64,000 nt of DNA from Bacteroidota bacterium (lineage in GTDB: Bacteria; Bacteroidota; Bacteroidia; Bacteroidales; UBA10428). This document shows positions 44,719 to 54,171 of this stretch, in pieces. Position numbers and translations under genes: made by a program. The stretch is taken from the NCBI GenBank assembly GCA_003252385.1, contig QKEH01000011.1, positions 1 through 64,000 of the forward strand, read 5' to 3'. Under the pieces are notes generated by a model. That model searched no databases, was not told the origin of the DNA, and saw nothing but the letters and a program-made list of their open reading frames with translations. The first letter of the stretch is position 1. Every line of letters begins with the position of its first letter.

Positions 44719-45824
44719 TGTACTGGGAATGAAAGTTCGTTGAACGATTTGGTAGAGCCTACTATGGTGACTTCGGTTCCTACGGGACACCGGCTGTACA
44801 GTTCGTCCATATCGGTATCGGAGAGGGCAATGCATCCATCGGTCCAGTCCGTTCCTTTGCCACCGTCGCCATGTATTTCAATCAGGTTACCAATACGGGC
44901 ATTACGGGCGATGGTGCCCTGTTTTTTATTAAATGTAAATCGTTTCTTATCCTCCTCGTTGGGGTAATCCAACAGGAAGGCTTTGTGGTATTTGGTTTCG
45001 CCGTTCATTTTTTTATCCAATATCCGGTAGCGGCCTTCCGGAGTGGATTTGTCGCCCTGTTGTAATTTGTTTCCTACCCAATTGGCTCCCAACTCCACGC
45101 GGTAGGTATTGCGTACTTTACCATTTTGGTAAACCATCAGTTCACGGTGGAATTTGTCGATCACAATAACCGGTATCTGGTGTTTTCGGGAAGTTTGCAC
45201 CGACTGTTTTACCAGTTTTTCCCATTTGGGATATTCCTCGAAATACGCGCTGAGTTTTTCCTGATAGTGGGACGAAACCTTGGTAATGACTATTTCCACG
45301 GAATCAAGTTTGGTCTTGCAGGAGGCATAGTTTTTATGTTTATAGGCCTGAAGACTCTCAGAATAAAGCAATTTGCATCGGGACAATTCGTCGCGGTGTT
45401 CTTTAACCACGGGAAAGTGGCCAAATTGATCTTCGAAGCTTTTTAATTGATCGCCAATGGTTTCGATACGCAGTTCAAGCAAGGCCTGGGTGCTGGAAAT
45501 TTTCTTTCCGGCCTGCACAATGGATGCTTCACTGGCATGTATCGATTTTTCGGCCAGTTCCATTACATGGGTGTAAGAACGCGAAAGAAGAAAGCGGTCG
45601 TTCTGGTTCCTCCATTCCAACATCGCCGAATCGTAGTAAACGCTGGCCACCTGGTACGTTTCCACGGCATACCTGGGTGCTCCGGCACGTTGCGCCTCGT
45701 TTAATATCTTTCCGGCTTGACTAACCTCTGCTTCGGGAGGTGTTTCGGATTGCACCCGAATGATGACCCCTGCGGTGGCAATAAACAGCACAAGAATAGG
45801 AAGCGTCAGTTTCCAATGTTTCAT
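44715..45824 (-). CDS. L,D-transpeptidase (YkuD) with N-terminal DUF4398-like domain
   Basis: A 369-residue exported protein (signal anchor at about residues 5-22). Residues 35-200 resemble the alpha-helical DUF4398-like region (AGAPRYAVETYQVASVYYDS) seen also in the lipoprotein at 45902-46501. The C-terminal YkuD domain has IEIHGDGGKGTDWTDGCIAL: the catalytic Cys is present, but the usual SHGC is TDGC, so the His two residues before the Cys is replaced by Asp. Activity may be altered. First gene of the operon, after a strong terminator. Confidence 0.88.
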   Translation of the reverse strand: MKHWKLTLPILVLFIATAGVIIRVQSETPPEAEVSQAGKILNEAQRAGAPRYAVETYQVASVYYDSAMLEWRNQNDRFLLSRSYTHVMELAEKSIHASEASIVQAGKKISSTQALLELRIETIGDQLKSFEDQFGHFPVVKEHRDELSRCKLLYSESLQAYKHKNYASCKTKLDSVEIVITKVSSHYQEKLSAYFEEYPKWEKLVKQSVQTSRKHQIPVIVIDKFHRELMVYQNGKVRNTYRVELGANWVGNKLQQGDKSTPEGRYRILDKKMNGETKYHKAFLLDYPNEEDKKRFTFNKKQGTIARNARIGNLIEIHGDGGKGTDWTDGCIALSDTDMDELYSRCPVGTEVTIVGSTKSFNELSFPVQ

Positions 45825-45841
45825 AACTCACTCATCGTTTG

Positions 45842-45876
45842 AAAAAAACCCCGATTCCTTACTTACGGAATCGGGG
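45842..45876 (-). terminator. Strong terminator after the DUF4398-like lipoprotein gene
   Basis: A perfect 10-bp stem CCCCGATTCC (45849-45858) and GGAATCGGGG (45867-45876), eight-base loop, followed on the minus strand by seven T (45848-45842). It separates the lipoprotein gene from the L,D-transpeptidase operon. Confidence 0.9.
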
Positions 45877-45901
45877 TATCAATCGTTTTGTCGTTAGCCG
45901 A

Positions 45902-46501
45902 CTACTTTTTTTTGCCTTTGTATTTTTCAATTACTTCGGTCAGTTCGGTATTTATAGCCGATGCTTTTTCTTTGGCAGCTTTTACCTTGTCGAGGGTAGC
46001 GATGTAGTCGCCGGTTTCGTACAGGGCAGTACTTTCGTTGATGGCAGTTTCTACTGCATCAATTTCTGCTTTGATAGCAACCAGGGCAGAAGTACCTTCT
46101 TTACCACGGGGAGCTTGTTGCACCAGCTGACGGTCTGATTCGATCAGCGCTTTCACTTCGGCAATGGTGTTTTGAATTTCCACTTTCAGTTCTTCCTTGC
46201 GGATTTCTGATTTTTGTTTCACTTCGCCGGCAAACTGAGCCACACGGATCAGTTGTTCTTTAGCAGGAGTGTAATTTTTGAAAAATTTCGATTTTTGAGT
46301 TTCGATGTTTACAGTGGCTATATTCATCGAATCCTGAAGGGCTACAAAAAGTTCGTGCACGTAGATGTCGGCACCAACAGTTTTAGCTGAATCAATGGCG
46401 GCAGCAGCTGCATCCATTTCGGCTTGGGGAAGTTTGGAACAGCTGGTTAACATAAAAACTGCCATTCCGAGGAATACCATACTCGTATAAATTCTTTTCA
46501 T
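45902..46501 (-). CDS. DUF4398-like lipoprotein
   Basis: A 199-residue lipoprotein, start at the ATG 46499-46501 (MKRIYTSMVFLGMAVFMLTS), with the lipobox ending in TSC. The rest is alpha-helical, with repeated Ala/Lys/Glu pattern (PQAEMDAAAAAIDSAKTVGA; MDAAAAAIDSAK...), like the DUF4398 and helical lipoprotein families; the same type of helical region precedes the YkuD domain in the next gene. It probably anchors to the outer membrane and may bind peptidoglycan or the L,D-transpeptidase. It is monocistronic, ended by the terminator at 45842-45876. Confidence 0.8.
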   Translation of the reverse strand: MKRIYTSMVFLGMAVFMLTSCSKLPQAEMDAAAAAIDSAKTVGADIYVHELFVALQDSMNIATVNIETQKSKFFKNYTPAKEQLIRVAQFAGEVKQKSEIRKEELKVEIQNTIAEVKALIESDRQLVQQAPRGKEGTSALVAIKAEIDAVETAINESTALYETGDYIATLDKVKAAKEKASAINTELTEVIEKYKGKKK

Positions 46502-46741
46502 TCTAATAAAATATTTAATGGTTCTTTTACATAGTGACAGGGTACTCCTCAATACGGATTGCACCTGTCGGATTTAAATTATTTTGCCATTTAGACGCCC
46601 GTATTCCAACAAGTAACATAAAATCTGAAAAAATTTTTACACAATTCTATGCCAGGGGTTTACATGTGTGTATTCAGCCTTTATCAGCTGAACCGCATCT
46701 AAAAATGCGACCGGGGCGTTTCATTTATTTCCTGTTAAGAA

Positions 46742-46749
46742 TACCTTTG
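46742..46749 (+). promoter_or_regulatory. -7 box for the ECF sigma gene
   Basis: TACCTTTG matches TAnnTTTG exactly, 25 bases before the start codon at 46774. Confidence 0.5.
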
Positions 46750-46773
46750 TGACGAATCAAGACTGCGCCGCGG

Positions 46774-47337
46774 GTGAAAAACAAAGCCTATCTTACGGAC
46801 GATGAAATTATCTTCAAAATCCGGAACGAAAATGCATCGAGGTATTTTGAGATCCTGTACGATCGGTACTACGGTAAGGTATTGGATAAGTGCTTTTCGT
46901 TTGTAAAAAAGAGAACCCTGGCCGAAGAACTTACCGAAGATATTTTCTCGAAAGTTTTTGAAAAACTGCCTTCGTTTAAGCAGCTCTCGACCTTTTCATC
47001 GTGGTTGTACTCCATTACCTACAACCATTGTATCGATTACCTGCGGGAAAAGAAAAAATTGCATTATCCCAATTGGAACCAGGAAAATGAGCTTCCCGAA
47101 ATTATCGACGATTCCGAGGAAATTTCGGAAGCCATCAATTACGAGAACCTTAAGGCCGTTTTGGAGCTGATCCATCCCGAGGAAAAGGCGCTGATCCTGA
47201 TGAAATACAACGATGACCTGACCATGAAACAAATTGGCCAAGCCTTGCGGATTAGTGAAGATGCCGCCAAAATGCGGTTGAAAAGAGCACGGGCAAGGGT
47301 TTTGTATCTGTATACCCAAAAATTTCTGACCCGTTGA
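46774..47337 (+). CDS. ECF-type RNA polymerase sigma factor
   Basis: A 187-residue sigma-70 family factor (start GTG at 46774). Sigma region 2 is RYFEILYDRYYGKVLDKC through EELTEDIFSKVFEKL; region 4 has EEKALILMKYNDDLTMKQIG and the helix-turn-helix RISEDAAKMRLKRAR. No anti-sigma gene follows; the next gene is a small unknown protein. It faces away from the lipoprotein/L,D-transpeptidase genes, so it may control envelope functions, which is a guess. Confidence 0.93.
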   Translation: MKNKAYLTDDEIIFKIRNENASRYFEILYDRYYGKVLDKCFSFVKKRTLAEELTEDIFSKVFEKLPSFKQLSTFSSWLYSITYNHCIDYLREKKKLHYPNWNQENELPEIIDDSEEISEAINYENLKAVLELIHPEEKALILMKYNDDLTMKQIGQALRISEDAAKMRLKRARARVLYLYTQKFLTR

Positions 47338-47390
47338 AACCGTTACTTTGTGGTTCGATTACGTCAAAAACAAGAATGTAAGTATTACGC

Positions 47391-47789
47391 ATGAAAGATT
47401 TCCTTAAAAAAATTATAGAAGGCAATGGTGCCTCCCCCTCGGAATTGTGTTTGCAAGCTTTCCATACCAATTTTTCCGATGCCATTAATGTGGAGTGGTT
47501 TCGAAAAAAAGAGGGATACGAAACCGTATTTTACCGGAACAGCCTGGAACATATAGCTCTTTTCAGCCCTAACGGCATCTTACTGGAATACCGCCAGAAC
47601 CTTCCCACACCCTTTTTACCGCAAGCTATTAGGGACAAATCGTTGGAGAAGGGCGAGATTATGAACTCCGTACTTAAGAACAAGGGCAATGTGCTGGAAT
47701 ATGAGATTATTGCCCGGGACACCTTTGGAACCCGTTATTTGCTCTTGTTTTCCGACACGGGTGAAGTGCAGGAAGAAAAAGAACTTTAA
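47391..47789 (+). CDS. Unknown 132-residue protein after the ECF sigma gene
   Basis: A soluble 132-residue protein without recognised domain. The middle has an alternating beta pattern (NVEWFRKKEGYETVFYRN, LFSPNGILLEYRQNL), which resembles the PepSY/BLF-like small folds that monitor envelope state, but the match is weak. It lies 54 bases after the ECF sigma gene on the same strand, so it may be its regulatory partner. No signal peptide is obvious. Confidence 0.6.
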   Translation: MKDFLKKIIEGNGASPSELCLQAFHTNFSDAINVEWFRKKEGYETVFYRNSLEHIALFSPNGILLEYRQNLPTPFLPQAIRDKSLEKGEIMNSVLKNKGNVLEYEIIARDTFGTRYLLLFSDTGEVQEEKEL

Positions 47790-47871
47790 CCCCTCAGGCG
47801 GTGGATCGCCAATACTTTTCCACCCAGCTACGGGAACAACTTTAGGATATTCTTAGTACAAAAGGCCGGGT

Positions 47872-48729
47872 TTACTCACTCAGGGCATGCAACTCCTGCA
47901 TCAGCTGATTCATTTTGCTTTTACCCAATCCCAGTTGATTGAGCCAGTCGGCCGAGCCGGCCAGTTGGGAGCAGGTGGCAATACCGGCATCCAGCAACAA
48001 TCTCTTTTCCCGGCTGTTTAGACTATTCAGAATAGTGACCGGATAGATGCGGTATTTCTCGAGCAAATCTTTCAGTCCGGCACCATTCGGGTAATCCCAG
48101 GCCAGCATTTGCAGGCCCACACCGGCTGCGTAGGCAATCGAATCGGCCGAGAAACGAGTATTGGTTACCACCCAGGCAGTAAAGCGGAAATCGTGAAACT
48201 CGGGTAAATCGCGGCGTTTTCGCACAATATCTTCTACCCGCGAATTAACATACAGAGGCACCTGAATGCTTACCTGCTTCCCTTGCTCCTTATGGTATTT
48301 GCATTCGGCCAGGTGCTGTTCACTGCCCCGGGTGGCAATTACATCCATTTCGTGGGTCACACAAGGGCCTTCCACCACCACGCCCACTTCCACCTGGAAA
48401 CCCTGCCGGGCAAATATCTGTCCCACCAGCGCTTCGAAAGGATATCCGGTAGGGCCAATTTCCAGCAGTGCTTCTTTCAAACGGTAACGGGCTGCGGGTG
48501 CATGCTGTTCTTTCCGCAGCAGGTCAAAAGCGCGGGTGTAAATCTTTTGGCTACTCACCCCCGCATAGACCCATTTTCCAATACGGTCGGTTATCCGCTT
48601 AACTGTATCGCCATCGGCGCCGGCATTAAGGAGCGATTGTTCCAGTTTATCCATACGAAACAGCTCCATATCGCCCGAAGCCTTCTGAATATATACCGGC
48701 TTACCCCGCCGGATAATCTGATTTTCCAT
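47872..48729 (-). CDS. ATP-cone fused to Mrr-like nuclease
   Basis: A 285-residue protein. Residues 8-95 form an ATP-cone (VYIQKASGDMELFRMDKLEQ, LLRKEQHAPAARYRLKEALL), the nucleotide-sensing fold known from ribonucleotide reductases and NrdR. Residues 100-210 are a PD-(D/E)xK-type restriction endonuclease-like domain: YPFEALVGQIFARQGFQVEV, then THEMDVIATRG and LAECKYHKEQG, giving the D...ExK catalytic triad. The C-terminal end (LLLDAGIATCSQLAGSADWL) looks like a helix-hairpin-helix. Nucleotide-controlled DNA cleavage or repair is plausible. No methylase or partner is adjacent. Confidence 0.8.
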   Translation of the reverse strand: MENQIIRRGKPVYIQKASGDMELFRMDKLEQSLLNAGADGDTVKRITDRIGKWVYAGVSSQKIYTRAFDLLRKEQHAPAARYRLKEALLEIGPTGYPFEALVGQIFARQGFQVEVGVVVEGPCVTHEMDVIATRGSEQHLAECKYHKEQGKQVSIQVPLYVNSRVEDIVRKRRDLPEFHDFRFTAWVVTNTRFSADSIAYAAGVGLQMLAWDYPNGAGLKDLLEKYRIYPVTILNSLNSREKRLLLDAGIATCSQLAGSADWLNQLGLGKSKMNQLMQELHALSE

Positions 48730-48829
48730 AGCTCAAAATTGCTTGTGATGATACCACCTGGTATGGGGGTTGAAAATAGCTATTTATACTATTCGTTCTT
48801 AACAGAGGAGGAACAATTTGATATTGGCC

Positions 48830-49579
48830 TCATAACCGACGATCTGCATCTGCCACCAAAAGCTTCACTTCGCCAAACAGGTATTTGTGCAAAGTTCCTT
48901 TGGCATCTTCAATCTCCAATTCGCCCGATTCCGATACTCGGTTAAGGACACCCTCCAGGGTTGCCGGCCCTTTCAGGTAGCGAACCGGTTGCCCCAGCAG
49001 GAAGAGCTTATCAAGGTAATCCTGGTGTATTGCCTTGAATTTGGCTTGTATCAATTGTTGGTATCGATGGCCGATATGCGTAAGAACCTCTTTCAGCAGG
49101 GTGCGGATATCGGTTTCGATCCCCTTCAGCTGATGCAGCGAAACCGGATTCGGTAATCCTCCATAATCCGCCTGATTCACATTCAGCCCTATGCCTACCA
49201 CCGAATTCTGAATCCGGGAACCCATCAAGGTGTTCTCGATTAGAATGCCGGCAATTTTTTGTCTGCCCACGTAAATATCATTGGGCCATTTGATTTGTGC
49301 CTGCACCTGCAGTTCCTGTAAGGTATCGGTAAGAGCCAGCGAAACAAACTGGGTAATACCAAAATGATGTTCCACCTCCAGCTGAGGTTGAAAAAGTATG
49401 CTGCATAACAGGTTCTTTCCGGCTTCGGCCTGCCAAATATTGCCCGATGTACCTCGCCCGGCTGTCTGGAAATCTGCCAAAATAACAGTGCCTTCCTTCA
49501 CGTTTTGCCGCTGGCATTGTTCCTTTAGCTCGGAATTGGTAGAGTTAATTTGCTGGTAATGTATAACTTCGAAATTCAC
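48830..49579 (-). CDS. birA: Biotin-[acetyl-CoA carboxylase] ligase
   Basis: A 249-residue biotin protein ligase without the N-terminal DNA-binding domain. The catalytic signature is in FQTAGRGTSGNIWQAEAGKN (biotin/ATP loop with GRGTSG), followed by IKWPNDIYVGRQKIAGILIE and GIGLNVNQ. It attaches biotin to carboxylases such as those feeding methylmalonyl-CoA. It lies 101 bases upstream of the ATP-cone nuclease on the same strand and is divergent from rsfS. Confidence 0.95.
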   Translation of the reverse strand: MNFEVIHYQQINSTNSELKEQCQRQNVKEGTVILADFQTAGRGTSGNIWQAEAGKNLLCSILFQPQLEVEHHFGITQFVSLALTDTLQELQVQAQIKWPNDIYVGRQKIAGILIENTLMGSRIQNSVVGIGLNVNQADYGGLPNPVSLHQLKGIETDIRTLLKEVLTHIGHRYQQLIQAKFKAIHQDYLDKLFLLGQPVRYLKGPATLEGVLNRVSESGELEIEDAKGTLHKYLFGEVKLLVADADRRL

Positions 49580-49667
49580 CGGCTCATTTCCTTTCCGTTA
49601 AAAACTATTTGCTTGTATTTGGTATTGTTATTGCTAATCGGATGTAAGAATAGAAAATATCTTTCAT

Positions 49668-49675
49668 TACATTTG
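49668..49675 (+). promoter_or_regulatory. -7 box for the rsfS-ftsH cluster
   Basis: TACATTTG matches TAnnTTTG exactly, 27 bases before the rsfS start at 49703. Confidence 0.5.
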
Positions 49676-49702
49676 TGCAAATTTTAATACGAAGATAATC
49701 GA

Positions 49703-50065
49703 TTGGCAAAGAAGAATTTACTTTTAGCGACAGTAATCGAGGGAATTCTCGATAAGAAGGGACAGGAAATAGTGGATATCGATCTGACTAAAATACACAG
49801 TGCACTTTGCGACCATTTTGTAGTCTGCCACGCCGAGTCGAATACTCAGGTGCTGGCCATTGCCGATTCGGTACAATCCAAGGTTAAGGAAGCATTACGG
49901 ATAAATATCGGTCATCGCGAGGGGCTTGAAAATGCCACCTGGGTATTGCTGGATTTTTACGATGTAGTGGTTCATATTTTCCAAAGGGAAACCCGTCAGT
50001 ACTATCAGTTGGAAGAACTTTGGGGCGATGCACAACAAAACCGTATTGAAGAAAGTTATTCATGA
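49703..50065 (+). CDS. rsfS: Ribosome silencing factor
   Basis: A 120-residue RsfS/Iojap-family protein, start TTG at 49703 (an ATG is not available in frame nearby). Typical features are KGQEIVDIDLTKIHSALCDH (LD-type motif), FVVCHAESNTQVLAIADSV and the ending ENATWVLLDFYDVVVHIFQ, which matches the family's DYgDVVVHVF signature. It binds ribosomal protein L14 and blocks subunit joining when nutrients are short. First gene of the conserved rsfS-ftsH-DUF2007-cdsA-psd cluster. Confidence 0.94.
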   Translation: MAKKNLLLATVIEGILDKKGQEIVDIDLTKIHSALCDHFVVCHAESNTQVLAIADSVQSKVKEALRINIGHREGLENATWVLLDFYDVVVHIFQRETRQYYQLEELWGDAQQNRIEESYS

Positions 50066-50077
50066 AAATTCATTCAC

Positions 50078-52150
50078 ATGTCAGATAAAACACAAAAACC
50101 CATTCGGGATCGCATGACCGGGAACCCTAACAGGAATGAACCAGGAGGGGGTGATAAAAAGAACCGCTACAATTCGTTGCTGGTGCCCATACTGATTGCC
50201 ATGGCGGTGCTTTCCATTTATATAGTGAACAATGGAAAAGACCCGATTGAGTTGGAATGGAAGCAGCTTTCCGAAATGTTGGTCAATAAGGAAATCGAAA
50301 AGATTGTGGTGGTAAACCAGAGCTTTGCTGAGATTACTATCAAAAAGCAACTGCTCGACGACCCCAAATATAAAGAGGTACTCAACCGGGGCATGAGTCA
50401 GTTTGCCCGCACCGGTCCGCACTATAGCTATAAATTTGCCAATGCCGAGCGCTTCGAAGACGATATTCTGGAAGTTCAGGAGCAGGCCGGGCTGGAAAAG
50501 GGAGAAGTCATTCGACCCAAAGGAGAATTTCGGCAGGATCTTTTCAAGGACATCCTTTCCTGGATCTTCCCTATCATTATACTGGTAGTCATTTGGCTGA
50601 TTATTTTCCGCCGCATGAGTGGTGCCGGTGGGGCAGGAGGTCCCGGGAACATATTTAATGTAGGAAAATCGAGAGCAAAAATTTTTGATAAGGATACTAG
50701 TGTAAAAGTAGATTTTAAAGATGTGGCGGGGCTCGAAGAAGCCAAGATTGAGGTGATGGAAATTGTAGAATTCCTGAAGAAACCCCAAAAATACACCGAA
50801 CTGGGAGGCAAAATACCCAAAGGCGCTTTATTGGTGGGCCCTCCGGGAACGGGTAAAACCCTTTTAGCCAAGGCGGTTGCCGGCGAAGCCAATGTACCCT
50901 TCTTCTCCATGTCGGGTTCCGATTTTGTGGAAATGTTTGTAGGTGTAGGAGCTTCGCGTGTTCGCGACCTCTTTAAGCAAGCCAAAGAGAAATCGCCCTG
51001 CATAATTTTTATTGATGAAATTGATGCAATAGGGCGTGCACGGGGCAAAAATCCCAATATGGGAGCCAACGACGAACGGGAAAACACGCTCAACCAACTT
51101 CTTACCGAAATGGATGGCTTCGCCTCCAACTCCGGGGTAATTATTCTGGCGGCTACCAACCGTGCCGATATTCTGGACCGTGCCCTGATGCGCGCCGGAC
51201 GGTTCGATCGTCAGATCCATGTGGAATTACCGGACATGAAAGAGCGCGTGGAGATTTTCAAAGTACACCTTCAGCCCCTGAAACTGCAAAAAGGCCTCAA
51301 CACCGAGTTCCTGGCCAAGCAAACGCCCGGATTCTCCGGCGCCGATATCGCCAACGTCTGTAACGAGGCCGCGCTTATTGCTGCTCGTCAGGATAAGAAA
51401 TTTGTGCAGAAACAGGATTTTCTGGATGCTATCGACCGTATTATTGGCGGTTTGGAGAAGAAAAACAAGATTATTACCCAACAGGAAAAACGCACCATAG
51501 CCTATCACGAGGCAGGTCATGCCACGGTGAGTTGGATGTTGGAACACGCCAGCCCCTTACTGAAAGTGACCATCATTCCCCGGGGCAAGGCACTGGGTGC
51601 TGCCTGGTACCTTCCGGAAGAACGTCAGATAACCACCCGAGAGCAATTGCTCGACGAAATGGCTTCGGCTTTGGGTGGACGCGCCTCGGAAGAACTGACT
51701 TTTGGACGCGTATCCACCGGTGCCCTTAACGACCTGGAAAAGGTGACCAAGCAAGCCTATGCCATGGTATCGTTTTTTGGGCTGAGCAAACGAATTGGAA
51801 ACAAGAGCTTTTTCGACTCTTCGGGTCAAAGCGAGTATTCCTTTACCAAACCGTATAGCGAGAAAACCGCCGAAATCATTGATGATGAGGTTAGCCAGAT
51901 CATTGATGAACAGTACGAACGTTCTAAAACTATTCTGAAAAAGTACAAGAAGGGATTGGAAGAACTTGCCGAACTGCTACTGGAGAAGGAAGTGATTTTT
52001 AGTGAAGATCTTGAACGGATCTTTGGCGAACGCAGGTTTGATCCCGACGAGATACCCATGGTGGAAAAGTTGATGGAAAACGATACGAAAAAGGCCACCA
52101 AAATCCGTAAAAGTCCCGTAAAAAAGAAGAAACATGAAGGGGGAGAATAG
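50078..52150 (+). CDS. ftsH: ATP-dependent zinc metalloprotease FtsH
   Basis: A 690-residue AAA+ membrane protease. It has two N-terminal spans (about residues 34-50 and 158-178) around an extracytoplasmic domain, Walker [14 protein letters not shown], Walker [14 protein letters not shown], the second region of homology ([18 protein letters not shown]) and the zinc site [10 protein letters not shown]. It degrades misfolded membrane proteins and regulators. Thirteen bases after rsfS; the hairpin at 52178-52212 follows. Confidence 0.98.
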   Translation: MSDKTQKPIRDRMTGNPNRNEPGGGDKKNRYNSLLVPILIAMAVLSIYIVNNGKDPIELEWKQLSEMLVNKEIEKIVVVNQSFAEITIKKQLLDDPKYKEVLNRGMSQFARTGPHYSYKFANAERFEDDILEVQEQAGLEKGEVIRPKGEFRQDLFKDILSWIFPIIILVVIWLIIFRRMSGAGGAGGPGNIFNVGKSRAKIFDKDTSVKVDFKDVAGLEEAKIEVMEIVEFLKKPQKYTELGGKIPKGALLVGPPGTGKTLLAKAVAGEANVPFFSMSGSDFVEMFVGVGASRVRDLFKQAKEKSPCIIFIDEIDAIGRARGKNPNMGANDERENTLNQLLTEMDGFASNSGVIILAATNRADILDRALMRAGRFDRQIHVELPDMKERVEIFKVHLQPLKLQKGLNTEFLAKQTPGFSGADIANVCNEAALIAARQDKKFVQKQDFLDAIDRIIGGLEKKNKIITQQEKRTIAYHEAGHATVSWMLEHASPLLKVTIIPRGKALGAAWYLPEERQITTREQLLDEMASALGGRASEELTFGRVSTGALNDLEKVTKQAYAMVSFFGLSKRIGNKSFFDSSGQSEYSFTKPYSEKTAEIIDDEVSQIIDEQYERSKTILKKYKKGLEELAELLLEKEVIFSEDLERIFGERRFDPDEIPMVEKLMENDTKKATKIRKSPVKKKKHEGGE

Positions 52151-52177
52151 CTTCCTGAACTTCATAGTATAAGCCCT

Positions 52178-52212
52178 AAAAATGACAGGCAGTTATGCCT
52201 GTCATTTTGTTT
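52178..52212 (+). terminator. Terminator after ftsH
   Basis: AAATGACAGGCA (52180-52191) pairs perfectly with TGCCTGTCATTT (52196-52207) with a GTTA loop, followed by TTGTTT. It may only lower read-through into the DUF2007 gene 11 bases further on. Confidence 0.8.
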
Positions 52213-52222
52213 ATATTCGCAG

Positions 52223-52447
52223 ATGGAAAAAAATTGGGTATGTATCTTTACTACCGACTTGGTTTACGAAGCCGAACTGGCTAAGGAAGTGCTCTTTGAC
52301 CATGGAATTCAGGCGGTAACGATCAATAAAAAAGATTCCAATTACCTGTTTGGAGCCATTGAAATGTATGTAGACCGGAAACATGTTTTACGAGCCAAAC
52401 ATCTGATGGAAAATTTTAATACGCCCAATTCGCCAACCTGCGAATAA
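52223..52447 (+). CDS. DUF2007-family small protein
   Basis: A 74-residue protein of the DUF2007 (putative signal transducing protein) family, related to the ACT-like GlnB fold: WVCIFTTDLVYEAELAKEVL, DHGIQAVTINKKDSNYLFG and IEMYVDRKHVLRAKHL. The role is unknown. It sits in the conserved ftsH-cdsA gap of Bacteroidota. A promoter may lie inside the terminator-start interval. Confidence 0.88.
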   Translation: MEKNWVCIFTTDLVYEAELAKEVLFDHGIQAVTINKKDSNYLFGAIEMYVDRKHVLRAKHLMENFNTPNSPTCE

Positions 52448-52465
52448 TATAAAAGCAAGTACCGA

Positions 52466-53269
52466 ATGAAAAATTTACTCCTGCGCTCACTCACCGGAAG
52501 TATCTATGTAGGAATCGTCCTTACGGCTCTCCTGGTGCATCCTTTGGCACTGATCCTCCTGAGCAGCCTGTTCTGTTTTCTGGCCATGCGCGAACTACTG
52601 GCCATGCAGCAGATACGTTCCGCAGTGCCCGTTTGGGTGGGGCTCCATACGGTTTTAACCGGGGGCACTGCCTTACTGATGTACTATCAGCCTCAATCGG
52701 ATCGTTCCCTCATACTGCTGTTTGCCGGCTACATCATTTTGTTTGTTTCGGCGCTCTTTAATCGAAACGAAACCGAAGGTGTGCATTCTTTCCAGGTAAA
52801 TACCAGTGCCTTGTTCTACATTACACTGCCCCTGTTGCTGATAAACCGTATACACAGCCAGGCAGCTGCCGATCAGATTCCCTACACACTTTTGCTGTTT
52901 GTGGGTATTTGGTCGAACGATAGTTTCGCCTACCTATTTGGGCGTAGCTTGGGGCGCCACAAACTTTTCGAACGCATTTCGCCGAAAAAGACCTGGGAGG
53001 GGTTTATGGGCGGACTGCTCGCCACCCTGGCGTTGGCCTGGGGCTACTCAGCCTGGTCGGGAACCCGCAGCCTGGCTTTTTGGTTGGGGTTTGGCTTGCT
53101 GGTTACGGTATCGGCCACACTGGGCGACCTGTTGGAATCGCTGTTAAAGCGTTCTGCCGGCGTAAAAGATTCCGGGAATCTGCTGCCCGGTCATGGTGGG
53201 CTGCTGGATCGTATCGATTCGCTGTTGTTTGTCAGTCCGGTCGTTTTTCTTTACCTTTCACTTAACTAA
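52466..53269 (+). CDS. cdsA: Phosphatidate cytidylyltransferase
   Basis: A 267-residue integral membrane enzyme that makes CDP-diacylglycerol from phosphatidate and CTP. About seven spans; the signature is near the end, LESLLKRSAGVKDSGNLLPG followed by HGGLLDRIDSLLFV, where the Asp residues bind the metal. It supplies phospholipid synthesis together with the next gene, 2 bases downstream. Confidence 0.95.
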   Translation: MKNLLLRSLTGSIYVGIVLTALLVHPLALILLSSLFCFLAMRELLAMQQIRSAVPVWVGLHTVLTGGTALLMYYQPQSDRSLILLFAGYIILFVSALFNRNETEGVHSFQVNTSALFYITLPLLLINRIHSQAAADQIPYTLLLFVGIWSNDSFAYLFGRSLGRHKLFERISPKKTWEGFMGGLLATLALAWGYSAWSGTRSLAFWLGFGLLVTVSATLGDLLESLLKRSAGVKDSGNLLPGHGGLLDRIDSLLFVSPVVFLYLSLN

Positions 53270-53280
53270 AATTGTCCGAT

Positions 53281-53940
53281 ATGTATTTTCACCGAGAGGG
53301 GCGTAACACCATCCTGTTGTCTCTGACCCTGCTGCTGGCCGGTGTGGCCGTTTGCTACCTGATTCGTCCGCATGTGCTTATCGGGGTTTTACTAATCCTT
53401 CCTTGGGCGGTGCTTTTGGGTTTGGTGCTTTGGTTCTTTCGGGTGCCACCCCGCAACTGTACGGCTACTGCCAACCAGGTTGTGGCACCTGCCGATGGCA
53501 AGGTGGTGGTGGTGGAAAAAACCACCGAGCCGGAATATCTGAAGGACGAGCGAATTCAGATTTCCATCTTTATGTCGCCCCTAAACGTACACCAGAACGT
53601 ATTTCCGGTTAGTGGTGAAGTGAGCTATACGAAGTATCACAAGGGTAAGTACCTGGTAGCGTGGCACCCCAAATCGTCGGAATTGAACGAACGGGCTACT
53701 GTGGTTGTGAAACAGCCCAATGGTACCGAGGTGCTTTTCCGGCAAATTGCGGGTGCGGTGGCGCGCCGGATCTGTTCCTATCCCAAAGCGGGCGATTCAG
53801 CTCGTGCCGGTGACGAAATGGGTTTTATCAAGTTTGGCTCGAGAGTGGATGTATTCCTGCCCCTCAACGCCGAAATACGGGTTAATATCGGCGATATCAC
53901 GCGCAATTCCGAAACGGTGCTGGCCGTTATTCCAGATTAG
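53281..53940 (+). CDS. psd: Phosphatidylserine decarboxylase, short form
   Basis: About 219 residues from the ATG at 53281 (MYFHREGRNTILLS); a TTG at 53272 would add three. Two membrane spans at the N-terminus precede the decarboxylase core (VVAPADGKVVVVEK, ISIFMSPLNVHQNVFPVSGE, which contains the substrate-site His). The self-cleavage site is the Gly-Ser of FIKFGSRVDVFLP, giving the pyruvoyl group. It makes phosphatidylethanolamine. It is in the operon with cdsA. Confidence 0.93.
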   Translation: MYFHREGRNTILLSLTLLLAGVAVCYLIRPHVLIGVLLILPWAVLLGLVLWFFRVPPRNCTATANQVVAPADGKVVVVEKTTEPEYLKDERIQISIFMSPLNVHQNVFPVSGEVSYTKYHKGKYLVAWHPKSSELNERATVVVKQPNGTEVLFRQIAGAVARRICSYPKAGDSARAGDEMGFIKFGSRVDVFLPLNAEIRVNIGDITRNSETVLAVIPD

Positions 53941-54171
53941 GAAGGCAACCGCATCCGCAAATCAATAGGGGCATATCCATTAGGGACTGCAAGCTGTAAT
54001 GCCGAATTGTTGTAGATCTGGCTGGGTTCTTTCTGTAATTGGGTACGAATAAAGGGAAGGGTTGGGCGATTAACTTTTTTTAACTGCCATTTTATCCTTT
54101 TGCTTTGCCAAGATTGAACAAACAGCAACTTTTTTCAGTTTCTTTATTGATAAAAATCAAAAATAACAAAC

